DNA of 64,000 nucleotides from Clostridia bacterium. Its GTDB lineage: Bacteria; Bacillota; Clostridia; Christensenellales; Aristaeellaceae. Both the position numbers and the translations under genes were made by a program. A model generated the notes under the pieces. It saw only the letters and a list, made by a program, of their open reading frames with translations, was not told where the DNA came from and did not search any database. Position 1 is the first letter of the stretch, and each line of letters opens with the position of its first letter. Where the stretch lies: NCBI GenBank assembly GCA_017512985.1, contig JAFWEJ010000003.1, forward strand, positions 186,001-250,000, in the 5' to 3' direction. This document shows positions 24,878 to 33,757 of the stretch, piece by piece.

Positions 24878-26113
24878 TCACTGATACAGCGGATATCCTG
24901 CCATCATGGCTTCCACCTGTGCCCTGATCGACGGCACGGCGGCTTCGCCTTCCCGGAGCACCCGGGCGATCCAGCCGGCGACCTTCTTCATCTCCGGCTC
25001 CTTAAGGCCGCGGGATGTCGCGGCGGGAGTGCCGACGCGGATGCCGCTGGTCACGAAGGGGCTGCGGGTCTCGTTGGGAACTGTGTTCTTGTTCACGGTG
25101 ATGTTCGCGTCTTCCAGCAGGGCTTCCATCTGCTTTCCGGTCATTTCAGTGCCGGTGAAGTCCAGCAGCAGCAGGTGGTTGTCCGTTCCGCCGGACACCA
25201 TGCGGACGCCTTCCTCCCGGAAAGTGCGCTCCATCATCTTCGCGTTGAGGATGATCTGGTGCTGGTAGGTCCGGAACTCTTCCTTCAGCGCTTCCCCGAA
25301 GCATACGGCCTTGCCGGCGATCACATGCTCCAGCGGTCCGCCCTGGGTGCCCGGGAAGATCGCCTTGTCGATCGCCTTCGCGTATTCCTCACGGCACAGG
25401 ATCATGCCGCCGCGGGGTCCGCGCAGGGTCTTGTGGGTCGTTGTGGTCACAAAGTCGGCAAAGGGAACGGGGCTCGGATGCTCGCCCGCCGCCACCAGGC
25501 CGGCAATGTGCGCCATGTCCACCATCAGCAGGGCGCCGACCTCGTCCGCGATGTCCCGCAGGGTTTTGAAGTCGATCACACGGGGATAGGCGGAAGCGCC
25601 GGCAACAATCATCTTCGGATGGTTTTCCTTTGCCAGGCGGCGCACTTCGTCATAGTCGATCATCTCCGTCTCGGAGGAGACGCCGTAGGGCACGAAATTG
25701 AAATAGGAACCGGACAGGTTCACGGGGCTTCCGTGGGTCAGGTGGCCGCCGTTGGACAGGCTCATGCCCATAACGGTATCGCCGGGTTTCAGCATGGCAA
25801 AGTAAACGGCTGTGTTCGCCTGGGCGCCGCTGTGGGGCTGGACGTTGGCGTGGTCCGCGCCGAACAGCTTGCAGGCGCGCTGCCGGGCCAGGTCTTCAAT
25901 GATGTCCACAAACTCGCAGCCGCCGTAATAGCGCTTGCCCGGATAGCCTTCCGCGTATTTGTTCGTCAGGCAGGTCCCCATCGCCGCCATGACCGCCGGG
26001 GAAACAAAGTTCTCGCTCGCGATCAGCTCAACGTGGGTACGCTGGCGGTTCAGTTCCAGGTCGATGGCGTCGGCCACCTCGGGATCAGTCTGGCGGATCA
26101 GTTCCAGTTCCAT
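24878..26113 (-). CDS. glyA: Serine hydroxymethyltransferase
   Basis: PLP enzyme converting serine and THF to glycine and methylene-THF, the substrate of MetF. The 411 residues match SHMT throughout: [45 protein letters not shown], and the PLP lysine K228 in [14 protein letters not shown]. Length is standard. The ATG is at 26113 with a GGAAGGA site upstream. It stands alone between its own promoter and terminator. Confidence 0.97.
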   Translation of the reverse strand: MELELIRQTDPEVADAIDLELNRQRTHVELIASENFVSPAVMAAMGTCLTNKYAEGYPGKRYYGGCEFVDIIEDLARQRACKLFGADHANVQPHSGAQANTAVYFAMLKPGDTVMGMSLSNGGHLTHGSPVNLSGSYFNFVPYGVSSETEMIDYDEVRRLAKENHPKMIVAGASAYPRVIDFKTLRDIADEVGALLMVDMAHIAGLVAAGEHPSPVPFADFVTTTTHKTLRGPRGGMILCREEYAKAIDKAIFPGTQGGPLEHVIAGKAVCFGEALKEEFRTYQHQIILNAKMMERTFREEGVRMVSGGTDNHLLLLDFTGTEMTGKQMEALLEDANITVNKNTVPNETRSPFVTSGIRVGTPAATSRGLKEPEMKKVAGWIARVLREGEAAVPSIRAQVEAMMAGYPLYQ

Positions 26114-26151
26114 TATAAATCATCCTTCCATGCTTAAATACACCGGAATGC

Positions 26152-26160
26152 AGTATAGCA
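26152..26160 (-). promoter_or_regulatory. Extended -10 promoter of glyA
   Basis: Minus strand TGCTATACT (26152-26160); the -35 is weak. It lies about 40 bp before the glyA start. Confidence 0.45.
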
Positions 26161-26200
26161 TATTTCCTTTCATTCCACATGCCGGGAACAGAAAAAAAAC

Positions 26201-26325
26201 CGCCTGCGCTCAGACCGGGAAGCCCTGCAGCACATCCTCGCGAGCGCTTACTGCTGCTTCCGTCAGGACCTGACAGGGTTCACACCGGAAGATCGCACAG
26301 GACCCGGACTTCATCGCGCAAACGG
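26201..26325 (-). ncRNA. ffs: Signal recognition particle RNA (4.5S-type)
   Basis: The minus strand holds the conserved SRP domain IV core: CAGGTCCTGACGGAAGCAGC, with the flanking helix CCCTG...CAGGG and an outer stem pairing CCGGGTCCTG with CAGGGCTTCCCGG. Such a core binds Ffh to target membrane and secreted proteins. The RNA is about 105-125 nt, followed by GGCGGTTTTTTTT on the minus strand (26193-26204), which serves as terminator. The Alu-type extension of the Bacillus form is absent. Ends are estimated from the outer stem and promoter. Confidence 0.9.
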
Positions 26326-26333
26326 CAAAACAC

Positions 26334-26362
26334 AGTATACCGTTTTCGCGCCTGAAAAGCAA
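26334..26362 (-). promoter_or_regulatory. Promoter of SRP RNA gene
   Basis: Minus strand TTGCTT (26357-26362), 17-bp spacer, TATACT (26334-26339), placing the start near 26326. The plus-strand gap from 26363 to 26503 shows nothing else clear. Confidence 0.75.
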
Positions 26363-26503
26363 GCCTGCAGTACGGCTTTCCGCCCTTGTTTTTTGTTTTG
26401 GTTTTTTTAGTTTTCCGTAACTGTTCCGCCTTGACCCGGAACCTTCCGGAAGCGTAAAATATCCTTTGTTGTTTGATCGTTCTGTACGGGGGGGATACGG
26501 TGG

Positions 26504-27985
26504 ATGAAACTCGGTTTTGATCATGACAAATACACAAAGATGCAGTCGGAACGCATTATCCAGCGGATCGACGAATTCGGCGGGAAGCTGTATCTGGAAC
26601 TGGGCGGGAAGCTGTTTGACGACTTCCATGCCAGCCGGGTGCTCCCCGGTTTCCAGCCGGACAGCAAGGTCCAGATGCTGCTGAAGATGAAGGACAAGGA
26701 AGAGATCCTCATCGCGGTCAACGCCAACGACATCGAGACCAGCAAGGTCCGCGGCGACCTGGGCATCACCTACGACCTGGATACCCTCCGCCTGATCGAC
26801 GCCTTCCGCGGCATCGGGCTGTATGTCGGCTCCGTGGTCCTGACCCGCTGGGCCGGCCAGCCGGCCGCCGTCGCCTTTGAACAGCGGCTGAACGCACAGG
26901 GCATCAAAACTTACCGCCACTACCCCATTGAAGGATACCCCACCAATATCGAGCACATCGTCAGCGACGACGGATTCGGCCGGAACGACTACGTGGAGAC
27001 CACCCGCCCCCTGGTGCTGGTCACCGCCCCGGGCCCCGGCAGCGGCAAGATGGCCACCTGCCTCAGCCAGCTGTACCAGGAAAACCGCCGCGGGATCAAG
27101 GCCGGATACGCCAAGTTCGAAACCTTCCCCATCTGGAACCTTCCGCTCAAGCACCCGGTCAACGTAGCCTATGAAGCCGCCACCGCGGACCTGAGCGACG
27201 TGAACATGATTGACCCCTTCCACCTGGAAGCCTACGGCCAGACCACCGTCAACTACAACCGGGATATTGAGATCTTCCCGGTCCTCAACGCGCTCTTCGA
27301 GCATGTCTGGGGCAAGTCCCCCTACAAGAGCCCGACAGACATGGGCGTCAACATGGTCGGCTACTGCATCACCGATGACGAAACCTGCCGCGAAGCCGCC
27401 GAGAAAGAGATCGTCCGCCGGTATTACGCCGCCCGCTGCTCCTTCCTCCAGGGCCACGCCGCGAGGGAGGAAGCCGAAAAGATCCTGCTCCTGATGAAGC
27501 AGCTGAACCTCGACGACAACGTCCGTCCCGTGATGGCCGCCGCCCGCGACCGCGCCGAGAAAACCGGCAACCCCGCCCTGGCCATCGAACTGCCGAACGG
27601 AGAGATCGTCACCGGCAAGACCACAGACCTGCTGGGGCCCTCCGCCGCGGTGATCCTGAACGCGCTGAAGAAGCTCGCGCGCATCCCGAAGAAAGCCCAC
27701 CTGATCTCACCGGAGGTCGTCGAGCCCGTCCAGGAGCTGAAGTGCAAATACCTGGGCAACCACAACCCCCGCCTGCATTCGGACGAAGTGCTCGTCGCCC
27801 TTTCCGTTTCCGCGGCCACGAACTACAACGCCGCCCGGGCGCTGAGCAAACTCCCGAAGCTGAAGAACTGCGAGGTGCATTCCACGGTCATCCTTCCCGC
27901 AGTGGACGACAACACCTTCCGCCGCCTGGGCGTGAACCTGACCTGCGATCCCAGCTACCAGAGCCATAAGCTGTATCATAAATGA
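26504..27985 (+). CDS. DUF1846 domain-containing protein
   Basis: A 493-residue protein matching DUF1846, a conserved Gram-positive family of unknown role. It opens with KLGFDHDKYTKMQSERI and continues through LYLELGGKLFDD, GPGSGKMATCLSQLY (a P-loop-like glycine stretch near residue 180) and PTDMGVNMVGYCI to a C-terminal domain. The family has a structure with a nucleotide-binding-like fold, but no confirmed reaction. The ribosome site is weak (a run of G at 26488-26494). It stands alone before a strong terminator. Confidence 0.88.
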   Translation: MKLGFDHDKYTKMQSERIIQRIDEFGGKLYLELGGKLFDDFHASRVLPGFQPDSKVQMLLKMKDKEEILIAVNANDIETSKVRGDLGITYDLDTLRLIDAFRGIGLYVGSVVLTRWAGQPAAVAFEQRLNAQGIKTYRHYPIEGYPTNIEHIVSDDGFGRNDYVETTRPLVLVTAPGPGSGKMATCLSQLYQENRRGIKAGYAKFETFPIWNLPLKHPVNVAYEAATADLSDVNMIDPFHLEAYGQTTVNYNRDIEIFPVLNALFEHVWGKSPYKSPTDMGVNMVGYCITDDETCREAAEKEIVRRYYAARCSFLQGHAAREEAEKILLLMKQLNLDDNVRPVMAAARDRAEKTGNPALAIELPNGEIVTGKTTDLLGPSAAVILNALKKLARIPKKAHLISPEVVEPVQELKCKYLGNHNPRLHSDEVLVALSVSAATNYNAARALSKLPKLKNCEVHSTVILPAVDDNTFRRLGVNLTCDPSYQSHKLYHK

Positions 27986-27996
27986 TGCGGAATGAA

Positions 27997-28035
27997 AAAC
28001 CGTCTTCCCGATCGAGACCTCGGGAAGACGGTTTT
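27997..28035. terminator. Bidirectional terminator between DUF1846 and queT
   Basis: CCGTCTTCCCGA (28000-28011) and TCGGGAAGACGG (28020-28031) pair perfectly over 12 bp, followed by TTTTG and preceded by AAAA. Confidence 0.85.
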
Positions 28036-28048
28036 GTTTGTGTGATTT

Positions 28049-28540
28049 TCACTTCATTCCGCAGATCTGCGGCACGTTCTTCAGCGCTTTCCAGAGCAGC
28101 AGGCCCAGCACGCCGCAGGAGATGACTTCCCCCGCGCCGACCGTCAGCACCAGGAACCACCAGGCGTCCGTCACATCGGGATAGAAATTGATAAGCACAA
28201 TGGGCACAATAATCGCGTTGCTGATCACCGGGGGAATCCAGGCCAGCAGCGGCCTGTCCTTCAGCAACCGCGTCCCAACAGCGCCAATCAGCGTGGCCAG
28301 GCTTCCGAGCACCACATCCCACACAGGACTGGCAATCAGGATATTTGCCAGCACGCATCCCACCGTCAACCCAGGAACCGCGGCTGCAGTAAACACCGGC
28401 AGAATCGTCAGCGTTTCAGAAAAGCGGACCTGGATCGCGCCGTTGGCCAGGTTGAACTGCGCGGCAAGCACCGTCAGCACCACATACAAGGCGGCTATCA
28501 TGCCGCCGTTTACCAGTTTCAGTGTCTTGTTTCTGTTCAT
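28049..28540 (-). CDS. queT: QueT-family transporter, queuosine-precursor ECF S component
   Basis: Likely the substrate-binding membrane subunit of an energy-coupling-factor importer for preQ0/preQ1. The 163 residues are mostly membrane helices (about 8-30, 45-62, 67-85, 95-112, 125-150). The conserved family stretch IQVRFSETLTILPVF follows the first helix. A probable preQ1-I riboswitch in the leader supports the substrate. The shared ATPase and EcfT subunits would be encoded elsewhere. Confidence 0.85.
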   Translation of the reverse strand: MNRNKTLKLVNGGMIAALYVVLTVLAAQFNLANGAIQVRFSETLTILPVFTAAAVPGLTVGCVLANILIASPVWDVVLGSLATLIGAVGTRLLKDRPLLAWIPPVISNAIIVPIVLINFYPDVTDAWWFLVLTVGAGEVISCGVLGLLLWKALKNVPQICGMK

Positions 28541-28550
28541 TTCGGTTTAC

Positions 28551-28594
28551 CATCCTTTAGTTTTGTTTTAGGTGAGGAAGGTCTCGAACTCACC
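28551..28594 (-). promoter_or_regulatory. Probable preQ1-I riboswitch upstream of queT
   Basis: On the minus strand GGTGAG (28589-28594) and CTCACC (28571-28576) form P1 around the loop TTCGAGACCTTC; an A-rich tail CTAAAACAAAACTAAAGG follows, whose AAGG (28554-28557) can pair with CCTT of the loop (28578-28581) to make the H-type pseudoknot. The tail AAGG is also the ribosome-binding site of queT, so preQ1 binding would block translation. The size, A-rich tail and gene context all match the class. Confidence 0.8.
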
Positions 28595-28612
28595 GCGCGG
28601 ACGCGCTATCGG

Positions 28613-28641
28613 AATATACCATAATTCCCCTGCCGGTTCAA
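28613..28641 (-). promoter_or_regulatory. Promoter of queT
   Basis: Minus strand TTGAAC (28636-28641), 17-bp spacer, TATATT (28613-28618), giving a leader of about 65 nt that contains the riboswitch. Confidence 0.65.
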
Positions 28642-28662
28642 GTGGAACTTCTTAATCATTCT

Positions 28663-28690
28663 TTGCTTTTTCGCTTTTTTATGATATACT
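28663..28690 (+). promoter_or_regulatory. Promoter of the LacI-GGDEF-EAL gene
   Basis: TTGCTT (28663-28668), 16-bp spacer, TATACT (28685-28690); divergent from the queT promoter. Confidence 0.6.
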
Positions 28691-28747
28691 CTGCCTGAGT
28701 ATAGTACAATCGTTTACAGATATCATCTCCACAGGAGGGCCATCAGC

Positions 28748-31700
28748 ATGGCTGACAGGCAAAAGCTTATCGCCGTCTGCCTTTCTCAGGTACATAATTT
28801 TCTGAATACAGGATTCCTGAATGAACTGAGCCGTATTTCCGCTGCCGACGGATACGGCGTGGTGGTTTTTAACACTTCGCTGGATTTCTACTGGTACCAG
28901 AACGAAAACAAGGCCCCGCGCGCCGTGTACCGCGCCATCAATTACGAACTGTTCGACGCGCTGTTCATCATCTGCCACAGTTTCCATGACGACGCGCTGA
29001 TTAAGGAAATCGTGGACGGCGCCCAGGCCCACGACATTCCGGTCTTCCTGGCGGGCATGGACCTGCCCGGCTGCTGGTCCGTTGTCAACGACTATGAGGA
29101 AGGCTACAAGGACCTCATCCGCCATGTCATCCGCGAGCACGGCGCCAAAGACACATTCTTCATTGCCGGGCGAAAGGATGAACCCAACTCAGAAGGCCGG
29201 ATCCGGTGCTGGAAGGAAGTCCTGGAGGAATGCAGCCTGCCCTTCAGTGAGAATATGCTCGCCTACGGCGAATACTGGGTAAAACCTGCCGCTGAGATCA
29301 CCCGGATGCTCGTTCATTCCCGGGAAAAGATGCCGGATGCCGTCTTCTGTGCCAACGACGTGATGGCAATCGCTGTCTGCGACACACTGCGGGAAAGCGG
29401 CCTGCGGGTGCCGCAGGATGTGATCGTCACCGGTTTTGACGGCATACCGGCCTCCTACCTGGTCCGTCCCCGCCTGACCACCTGCAGCGACGTTCCGCGT
29501 TCCCTGGCTGAACAGGTCATGTCGCTGATCCGGAAACTGAAGGCCGGGGAATATCCGGAGTATATTATCCATCATTCATTCCGTCCGGTCTTCTCGGAAT
29601 CCTGCGGCTGTCCGTCCCAGACAAACGCCCGTTTTGACGCGTTGAGCGTCTACCGCCGGAGCGAAGCGATGAACACTCATGAGAACGATCTGTATCATAC
29701 GGTCGCCCGCCTGCTCGTCCAGAAGGATCCGGACGCATTCCTGAAGATGGTCTCTTCCTCCATCCTGCCCGGTTCCTACATCTGCCTGAACAAGCGGTTC
29801 CTGGGCATCTATTCCGGCGTGGACTATTATGCGGACAGCATTGAGGAAGAACTCCTGTATATTCCCTTCCACAGCAATGAAGAAGATATGAACATCACGG
29901 AATGCCGGCTCAGCGAACTCCGCCCCCGGGCGGAGGAGAAAACGGGCATAACCCTGTTCAACACGCTTCATACGGGAACGGTCGTCTGCGGTTTCTATGC
30001 CGCCCATACCAATGACCTGGACAACGACGCCCAGCTGGTCAAGCGCCTGGTAGACGTGCTGAACCTGGTCTTTACAATCCACCTGGGCAATGCACGGCAG
30101 CAGCAGCTGATCCACCATCTGGACAGCACCCTGTACCTGGATTCCGTTACAGGACTGAACAACCTGAAAGGCCTTACCCGCTGGTTTGAGGACTACTCCG
30201 CTGAAGACAGCAGCCATTCCCGGCCGCTGGCGCTTTCCGTCTACAGCATCTACCGGTATAACTATATCTATGAAAACTACGGCATGAACGAGACCGAGGA
30301 GATCGTCCGCCTGGTTGCCAACCGCCTGGCTTCCTCCAACCCGAAGGCGCTGACCATCGCGCGGATCAGCGGAGACCAGTTTGTCGTCGTGGATACCGGA
30401 GAGAACCTGGAATCCGTCGGCCGGACAATCAAACGAAGCACGGAGGACTTCTTCACGCAGATCGAGTCCTATAACGCCATCAGCTCCAGGCAGTATTACG
30501 TGGAAGTCAACTGCGGGTGCACCACCGTGGACAGCGGCTGGAAGGACACCACGCTGGAAAACCTGATCAAGCTGGCGCTGGGTGAACTGTACCTGAACCG
30601 GCTGCGCAGCAACAGCCATGCCGTGTCCAAGCCTTCCTCCTCCACGTCCGAGCTTTACAGCGCCTTCAACCTGCTGATGGAAAAGAACCTCTTCAAGTTC
30701 CATTTCCAGCCGATTGTGTACGCAAAGAACGGCCAGATCTATGCCTACGAGGCGCTGATGCGCACGGATAACCTGATCAACCTTTCCCCGCTTGAGGTGC
30801 TCTCCATTGCCCGCGAATACAACCGCCTGTACGACGTGGAACGGGCAACGCTTTTCGGGATTATGGACCGCTTTGTCCAGGATTACAGCAGCTTTTTCGG
30901 CAGCAAGGTCTTTATCAACACGATCCCCGGCCACTTCCTCAACGAAGAGGACTGCGCCGCCATCAGGGAAGAGTTTGAAAGCTACCTGGACTGCTTTGTC
31001 TTTGAACTGACGGAGCAGGATACCACCTCGGAAGAAGAACTGCAGCGGCTCAAAAGCCTCTGCAAGCCCGGAAGCACAGCCCAGATTGCCATCGACGACT
31101 ATGGCGCCGGCCACAGCAACATCGTAAACGTCCTGCGCTACGCGCCCCAGATCATCAAGATCGACCGCGCGCTGATTTCCGGAATCCAGAACGACCGGAA
31201 CAAACAGCTCTTTGTCCGCAACACCATCGATTTCGCGCACCAGAACGGGATCCGGGCCCTGGCCGAGGGCGTGGAGACCTCCGATGAGCTCCGGACCCTG
31301 ATCGATTACGGCATTGATCTGGTCCAGGGCTATTATACCGGCCGTCCTTCGGAAGCACCGGCGCGCGCCATCCATGAATCCATCCGGCAGGAGATCCTTG
31401 CCGAGAACCTGCTGCTGACCCGTTACAACCGTGACGCCAAAGTCTTCATTGCCTCCGACGGAGATTCCCTGGATCTGGTAAATCTGGCGATGGAGCATTA
31501 TTCGGTCATCCAGGTTTCCGGCGGCCATATCACCCTGACCGGGCAGAAAGGCCAGAGTGTGGATATACTCATCCGGGTCGCCGAAGATGCCGAGGCAACG
31601 CTGACCCTGAACAATATCAACCTCAAAGGAGTCAACGAAACCCCGGTCCAGCTCGGCAACCGCAGCCGCCTGACCATACAGGCGGAAGGAAGCAATATCC

Positions 31701-32611
31701 TGAACAAGGAAGGCATCCGCGTGCCCGCCTCTGCCTGCCTGACGCTCCGGGGCAGCGGCGAGCTGAAAATCCTGAACAACCGCAATTACTCCGTCGGCAT
31801 CGGGTCAAACTACAATGATCCGTATGGAACAATCGTGATTGATATGGACGGCCGGCTGATCATACAGTCCTCCGGGGACAAGGTGGTCTGCATCGGTGGT
31901 GGACGCAGCGCCGGCGAAGGCATCTCTGTCGTCAAAGGCACATGCACCCTGTCCGCCAACGGCATCAGCGTAATAGGCCTGGGCAGCTCCACCGGGGATG
32001 CGCAGATCACAATCGGAAACGCGTCCATCACCATTGCCATCGACGGCAACGACGCAGTGGGCGTCGGGTCGCTCTCGGGGCAGGTGCTTCTCCGTTCATC
32101 CGGCGCCCTGAGCATCACGGCCAACTGTGAACGCGCGACCGGCATCGGCTCCATGAGCGGCACCGGCGATATCCGGCTGGAAGGCGGCTTCGTCTCTTCA
32201 ACTGTCCGCTGCGACGTCGGCGCGTGCATCGGTTCTTTCAGCGGCGAGATCGAAACCCGTATCATCGGCGCCAGCGTGCACGTTCACGGCGAAGGAAACC
32301 GGGTAGCCGGCTTTGGCAGCACGGACGGCGCCTGCGATACCCGGATCGAAAGCGGCAACGTCTCGGGCGAGCTCCTCGCTGGAGACCGCCTGCTGCTCGG
32401 AAACGAACACTCCCGGGTCATTATCACCGGCGGAAACGTCCGTCTTTCCCCGGAAAACGGCCAGGCGCCCGTCTCCCCGGAAGGCCTGCCCCTGCGCTGT
32501 GAAACGCCGGCCGGCGACCATTATGAAGTGTCTTTCAAAGACCGCCGCGGCTCCTGGACATACAGGGCGGACCGGAATGAAGACGGCCAGCTCTTCGTCT
32601 GGGTTCCGTAA
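28748..32611 (+). CDS. LacI-type sensor + GGDEF + EAL + beta-helix repeat signalling protein
   Basis: A 1287-residue cytoplasmic protein (no signal peptide or membrane helix seen). Residues ~5-290 are a LacI/GalR-type ligand-binding domain without the helix-turn-helix (PDAVFCANDVMAIAV, IVTGFDGIPAS). A linker domain (~290-455) follows, then a GGDEF domain (~460-625) whose signature is degenerate, SGDQF at 541-545, so cyclase activity is unlikely. The EAL domain (~640-885) looks active: EALMR at 668-672, ELTEQD, IDDYGAG at 782-788, EGVET at 840. From ~905 to 1240 runs a series of about seven 27-32-residue repeats of the pattern VGIGS...G.I.I..G.L.I, typical of a right-handed beta-helix as in Cthe_2159-like carbohydrate-binding domains. 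Prediction: a sugar-sensing c-di-GMP phosphodiesterase. AGGAGG lies 8 nt before the ATG. Confidence 0.87.
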   Translation: MADRQKLIAVCLSQVHNFLNTGFLNELSRISAADGYGVVVFNTSLDFYWYQNENKAPRAVYRAINYELFDALFIICHSFHDDALIKEIVDGAQAHDIPVFLAGMDLPGCWSVVNDYEEGYKDLIRHVIREHGAKDTFFIAGRKDEPNSEGRIRCWKEVLEECSLPFSENMLAYGEYWVKPAAEITRMLVHSREKMPDAVFCANDVMAIAVCDTLRESGLRVPQDVIVTGFDGIPASYLVRPRLTTCSDVPRSLAEQVMSLIRKLKAGEYPEYIIHHSFRPVFSESCGCPSQTNARFDALSVYRRSEAMNTHENDLYHTVARLLVQKDPDAFLKMVSSSILPGSYICLNKRFLGIYSGVDYYADSIEEELLYIPFHSNEEDMNITECRLSELRPRAEEKTGITLFNTLHTGTVVCGFYAAHTNDLDNDAQLVKRLVDVLNLVFTIHLGNARQQQLIHHLDSTLYLDSVTGLNNLKGLTRWFEDYSAEDSSHSRPLALSVYSIYRYNYIYENYGMNETEEIVRLVANRLASSNPKALTIARISGDQFVVVDTGENLESVGRTIKRSTEDFFTQIESYNAISSRQYYVEVNCGCTTVDSGWKDTTLENLIKLALGELYLNRLRSNSHAVSKPSSSTSELYSAFNLLMEKNLFKFHFQPIVYAKNGQIYAYEALMRTDNLINLSPLEVLSIAREYNRLYDVERATLFGIMDRFVQDYSSFFGSKVFINTIPGHFLNEEDCAAIREEFESYLDCFVFELTEQDTTSEEELQRLKSLCKPGSTAQIAIDDYGAGHSNIVNVLRYAPQIIKIDRALISGIQNDRNKQLFVRNTIDFAHQNGIRALAEGVETSDELRTLIDYGIDLVQGYYTGRPSEAPARAIHESIRQEILAENLLLTRYNRDAKVFIASDGDSLDLVNLAMEHYSVIQVSGGHITLTGQKGQSVDILIRVAEDAEATLTLNNINLKGVNETPVQLGNRSRLTIQAEGSNILNKEGIRVPASACLTLRGSGELKILNNRNYSVGIGSNYNDPYGTIVIDMDGRLIIQSSGDKVVCIGGGRSAGEGISVVKGTCTLSANGISVIGLGSSTGDAQITIGNASITIAIDGNDAVGVGSLSGQVLLRSSGALSITANCERATGIGSMSGTGDIRLEGGFVSSTVRCDVGACIGSFSGEIETRIIGASVHVHGEGNRVAGFGSTDGACDTRIESGNVSGELLAGDRLLLGNEHSRVIITGGNVRLSPENGQAPVSPEGLPLRCETPAGDHYEVSFKDRRGSWTYRADRNEDGQLFVWVP

Positions 32612-32624
32612 CACCGGGATGAAG

Positions 32625-32656
32625 CAAAAAAACGGCAGCGTTGCTGCCGTTTTTGT
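32625..32656. terminator. Bidirectional terminator after the LacI-GGDEF-EAL gene
   Basis: AAAAAACGGCAGC, loop GTT, GCTGCCGTTTTT; A- and T-runs flank the stem on both sides. Confidence 0.85.
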
Positions 32657-32677
32657 TGCATTGTTCCGCTTATTGTT

Positions 32678-33757
32678 TTATTCCCCTTTTGACCCGAACG
32701 CAATCATGCTGCCCAGCGGCCTGGGATCATCCTTATAGCCCTGCAGAATTGTTTTTCCGTTAAACAGCATCGCTACGGTTCCGCCGCCGTCCAGATTTCC
32801 CGCTTCCGTGCAGCCGTACTCCTTCATCTTGTCTGCCAGCCAGTCCAGCTTGACTCCGATGTATTTGCTGGTTGGCCGGCCCTGGACAGCAATCAGGATA
32901 TAATGGAACGGTTCCACCATGCCCACGGCCACCCGGGGTTCGCTGTACTGGGCGTCGTTATACATGTAGCTCTTGCTGCTGTCGACTCCTTTGACGTTGA
33001 TCTCACCCTCGTGGATCAGCCAGGGGCCGAACGAGAATACCTGTGTCGCTTTTTCCGCCACAAAATCCTCCGCGGTTTTTGATGCAACAGGCTCAGCTTT
33101 CATGCTGCCGTCCTCAAAGACGGCCAGCGTGTCAAGTGAGGGCCACTGTGGCTTTTTCCCGTCGCGAGTCTTGCTGTTCAGCAGCTCGCCGTTCCGGATG
33201 ATTACGCCAATCGGCCAGGAGGCTTTTTTATCTACCACCTTCTGCATCCGGCCGCCGTAGAAATCATCTGAAACCGCCAGGATTACCGGATTGTTTTTGA
33301 CCAGGACTTCCGGATTGCTGATCCTGTATCCGGGCAGCCCGGCATATTTTTTTACATTTTCCTTCGTACGCGGCGATGTGACCGTAAACAGCGGAGATTC
33401 CGGCGTGCAGTAGACTTCCGCCACGCAGTAGACCCGGCTTCGTTTTCCGGACTTGACTTTGACCTTTTCTTCATATCGGGTCACGGTAATGGACAAGTCT
33501 TTCGTCGCGTAGCGCCAGACGCCGTTCTCTTCGTCTTCCTTCAGATACTCTTCCCCGGGATTGCTGTCTCCGGCCAGGAAGCCTTTGGCGTCAAAGTACC
33601 AGCCGTCCTTTTCCGTGACGGTTTCTTCTTCTCCGGTTTCCTCTTCGGTGATGTCTTCCTCTGTGGTTTCCTCTTCCGCCGCGGCAAAGCAGGGCAGCAG
33701 GAGCATCAGGGCCAGGATCACCGCCAGGAACCGTTTGATCATGTTCTTCATCTTCAT
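32678..33757 (-). CDS. Secreted phosphodiester glycosidase family (NAGPA-domain) protein
   Basis: Second of three such exported proteins in the window. The 359 residues start with a signal peptide (about 1-27, RFLAVILALMLLLPCFAAAE), then a strongly acidic linker of Glu/Thr repeats (28-50), then the NAGPA domain with VSDDFYGGRMQ, FSFGPWLIHEGE, the phosphate-site-like stretch EPRVAVGM and GNLDGGGTVAM. The acidic linker suggests a tether through the wall. Its start overlaps the stop of the SDR gene by one base. Substrate unknown. Confidence 0.82.
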   Translation of the reverse strand: MKMKNMIKRFLAVILALMLLLPCFAAAEEETTEEDITEEETGEEETVTEKDGWYFDAKGFLAGDSNPGEEYLKEDEENGVWRYATKDLSITVTRYEEKVKVKSGKRSRVYCVAEVYCTPESPLFTVTSPRTKENVKKYAGLPGYRISNPEVLVKNNPVILAVSDDFYGGRMQKVVDKKASWPIGVIIRNGELLNSKTRDGKKPQWPSLDTLAVFEDGSMKAEPVASKTAEDFVAEKATQVFSFGPWLIHEGEINVKGVDSSKSYMYNDAQYSEPRVAVGMVEPFHYILIAVQGRPTSKYIGVKLDWLADKMKEYGCTEAGNLDGGGTVAMLFNGKTILQGYKDDPRPLGSMIAFGSKGE

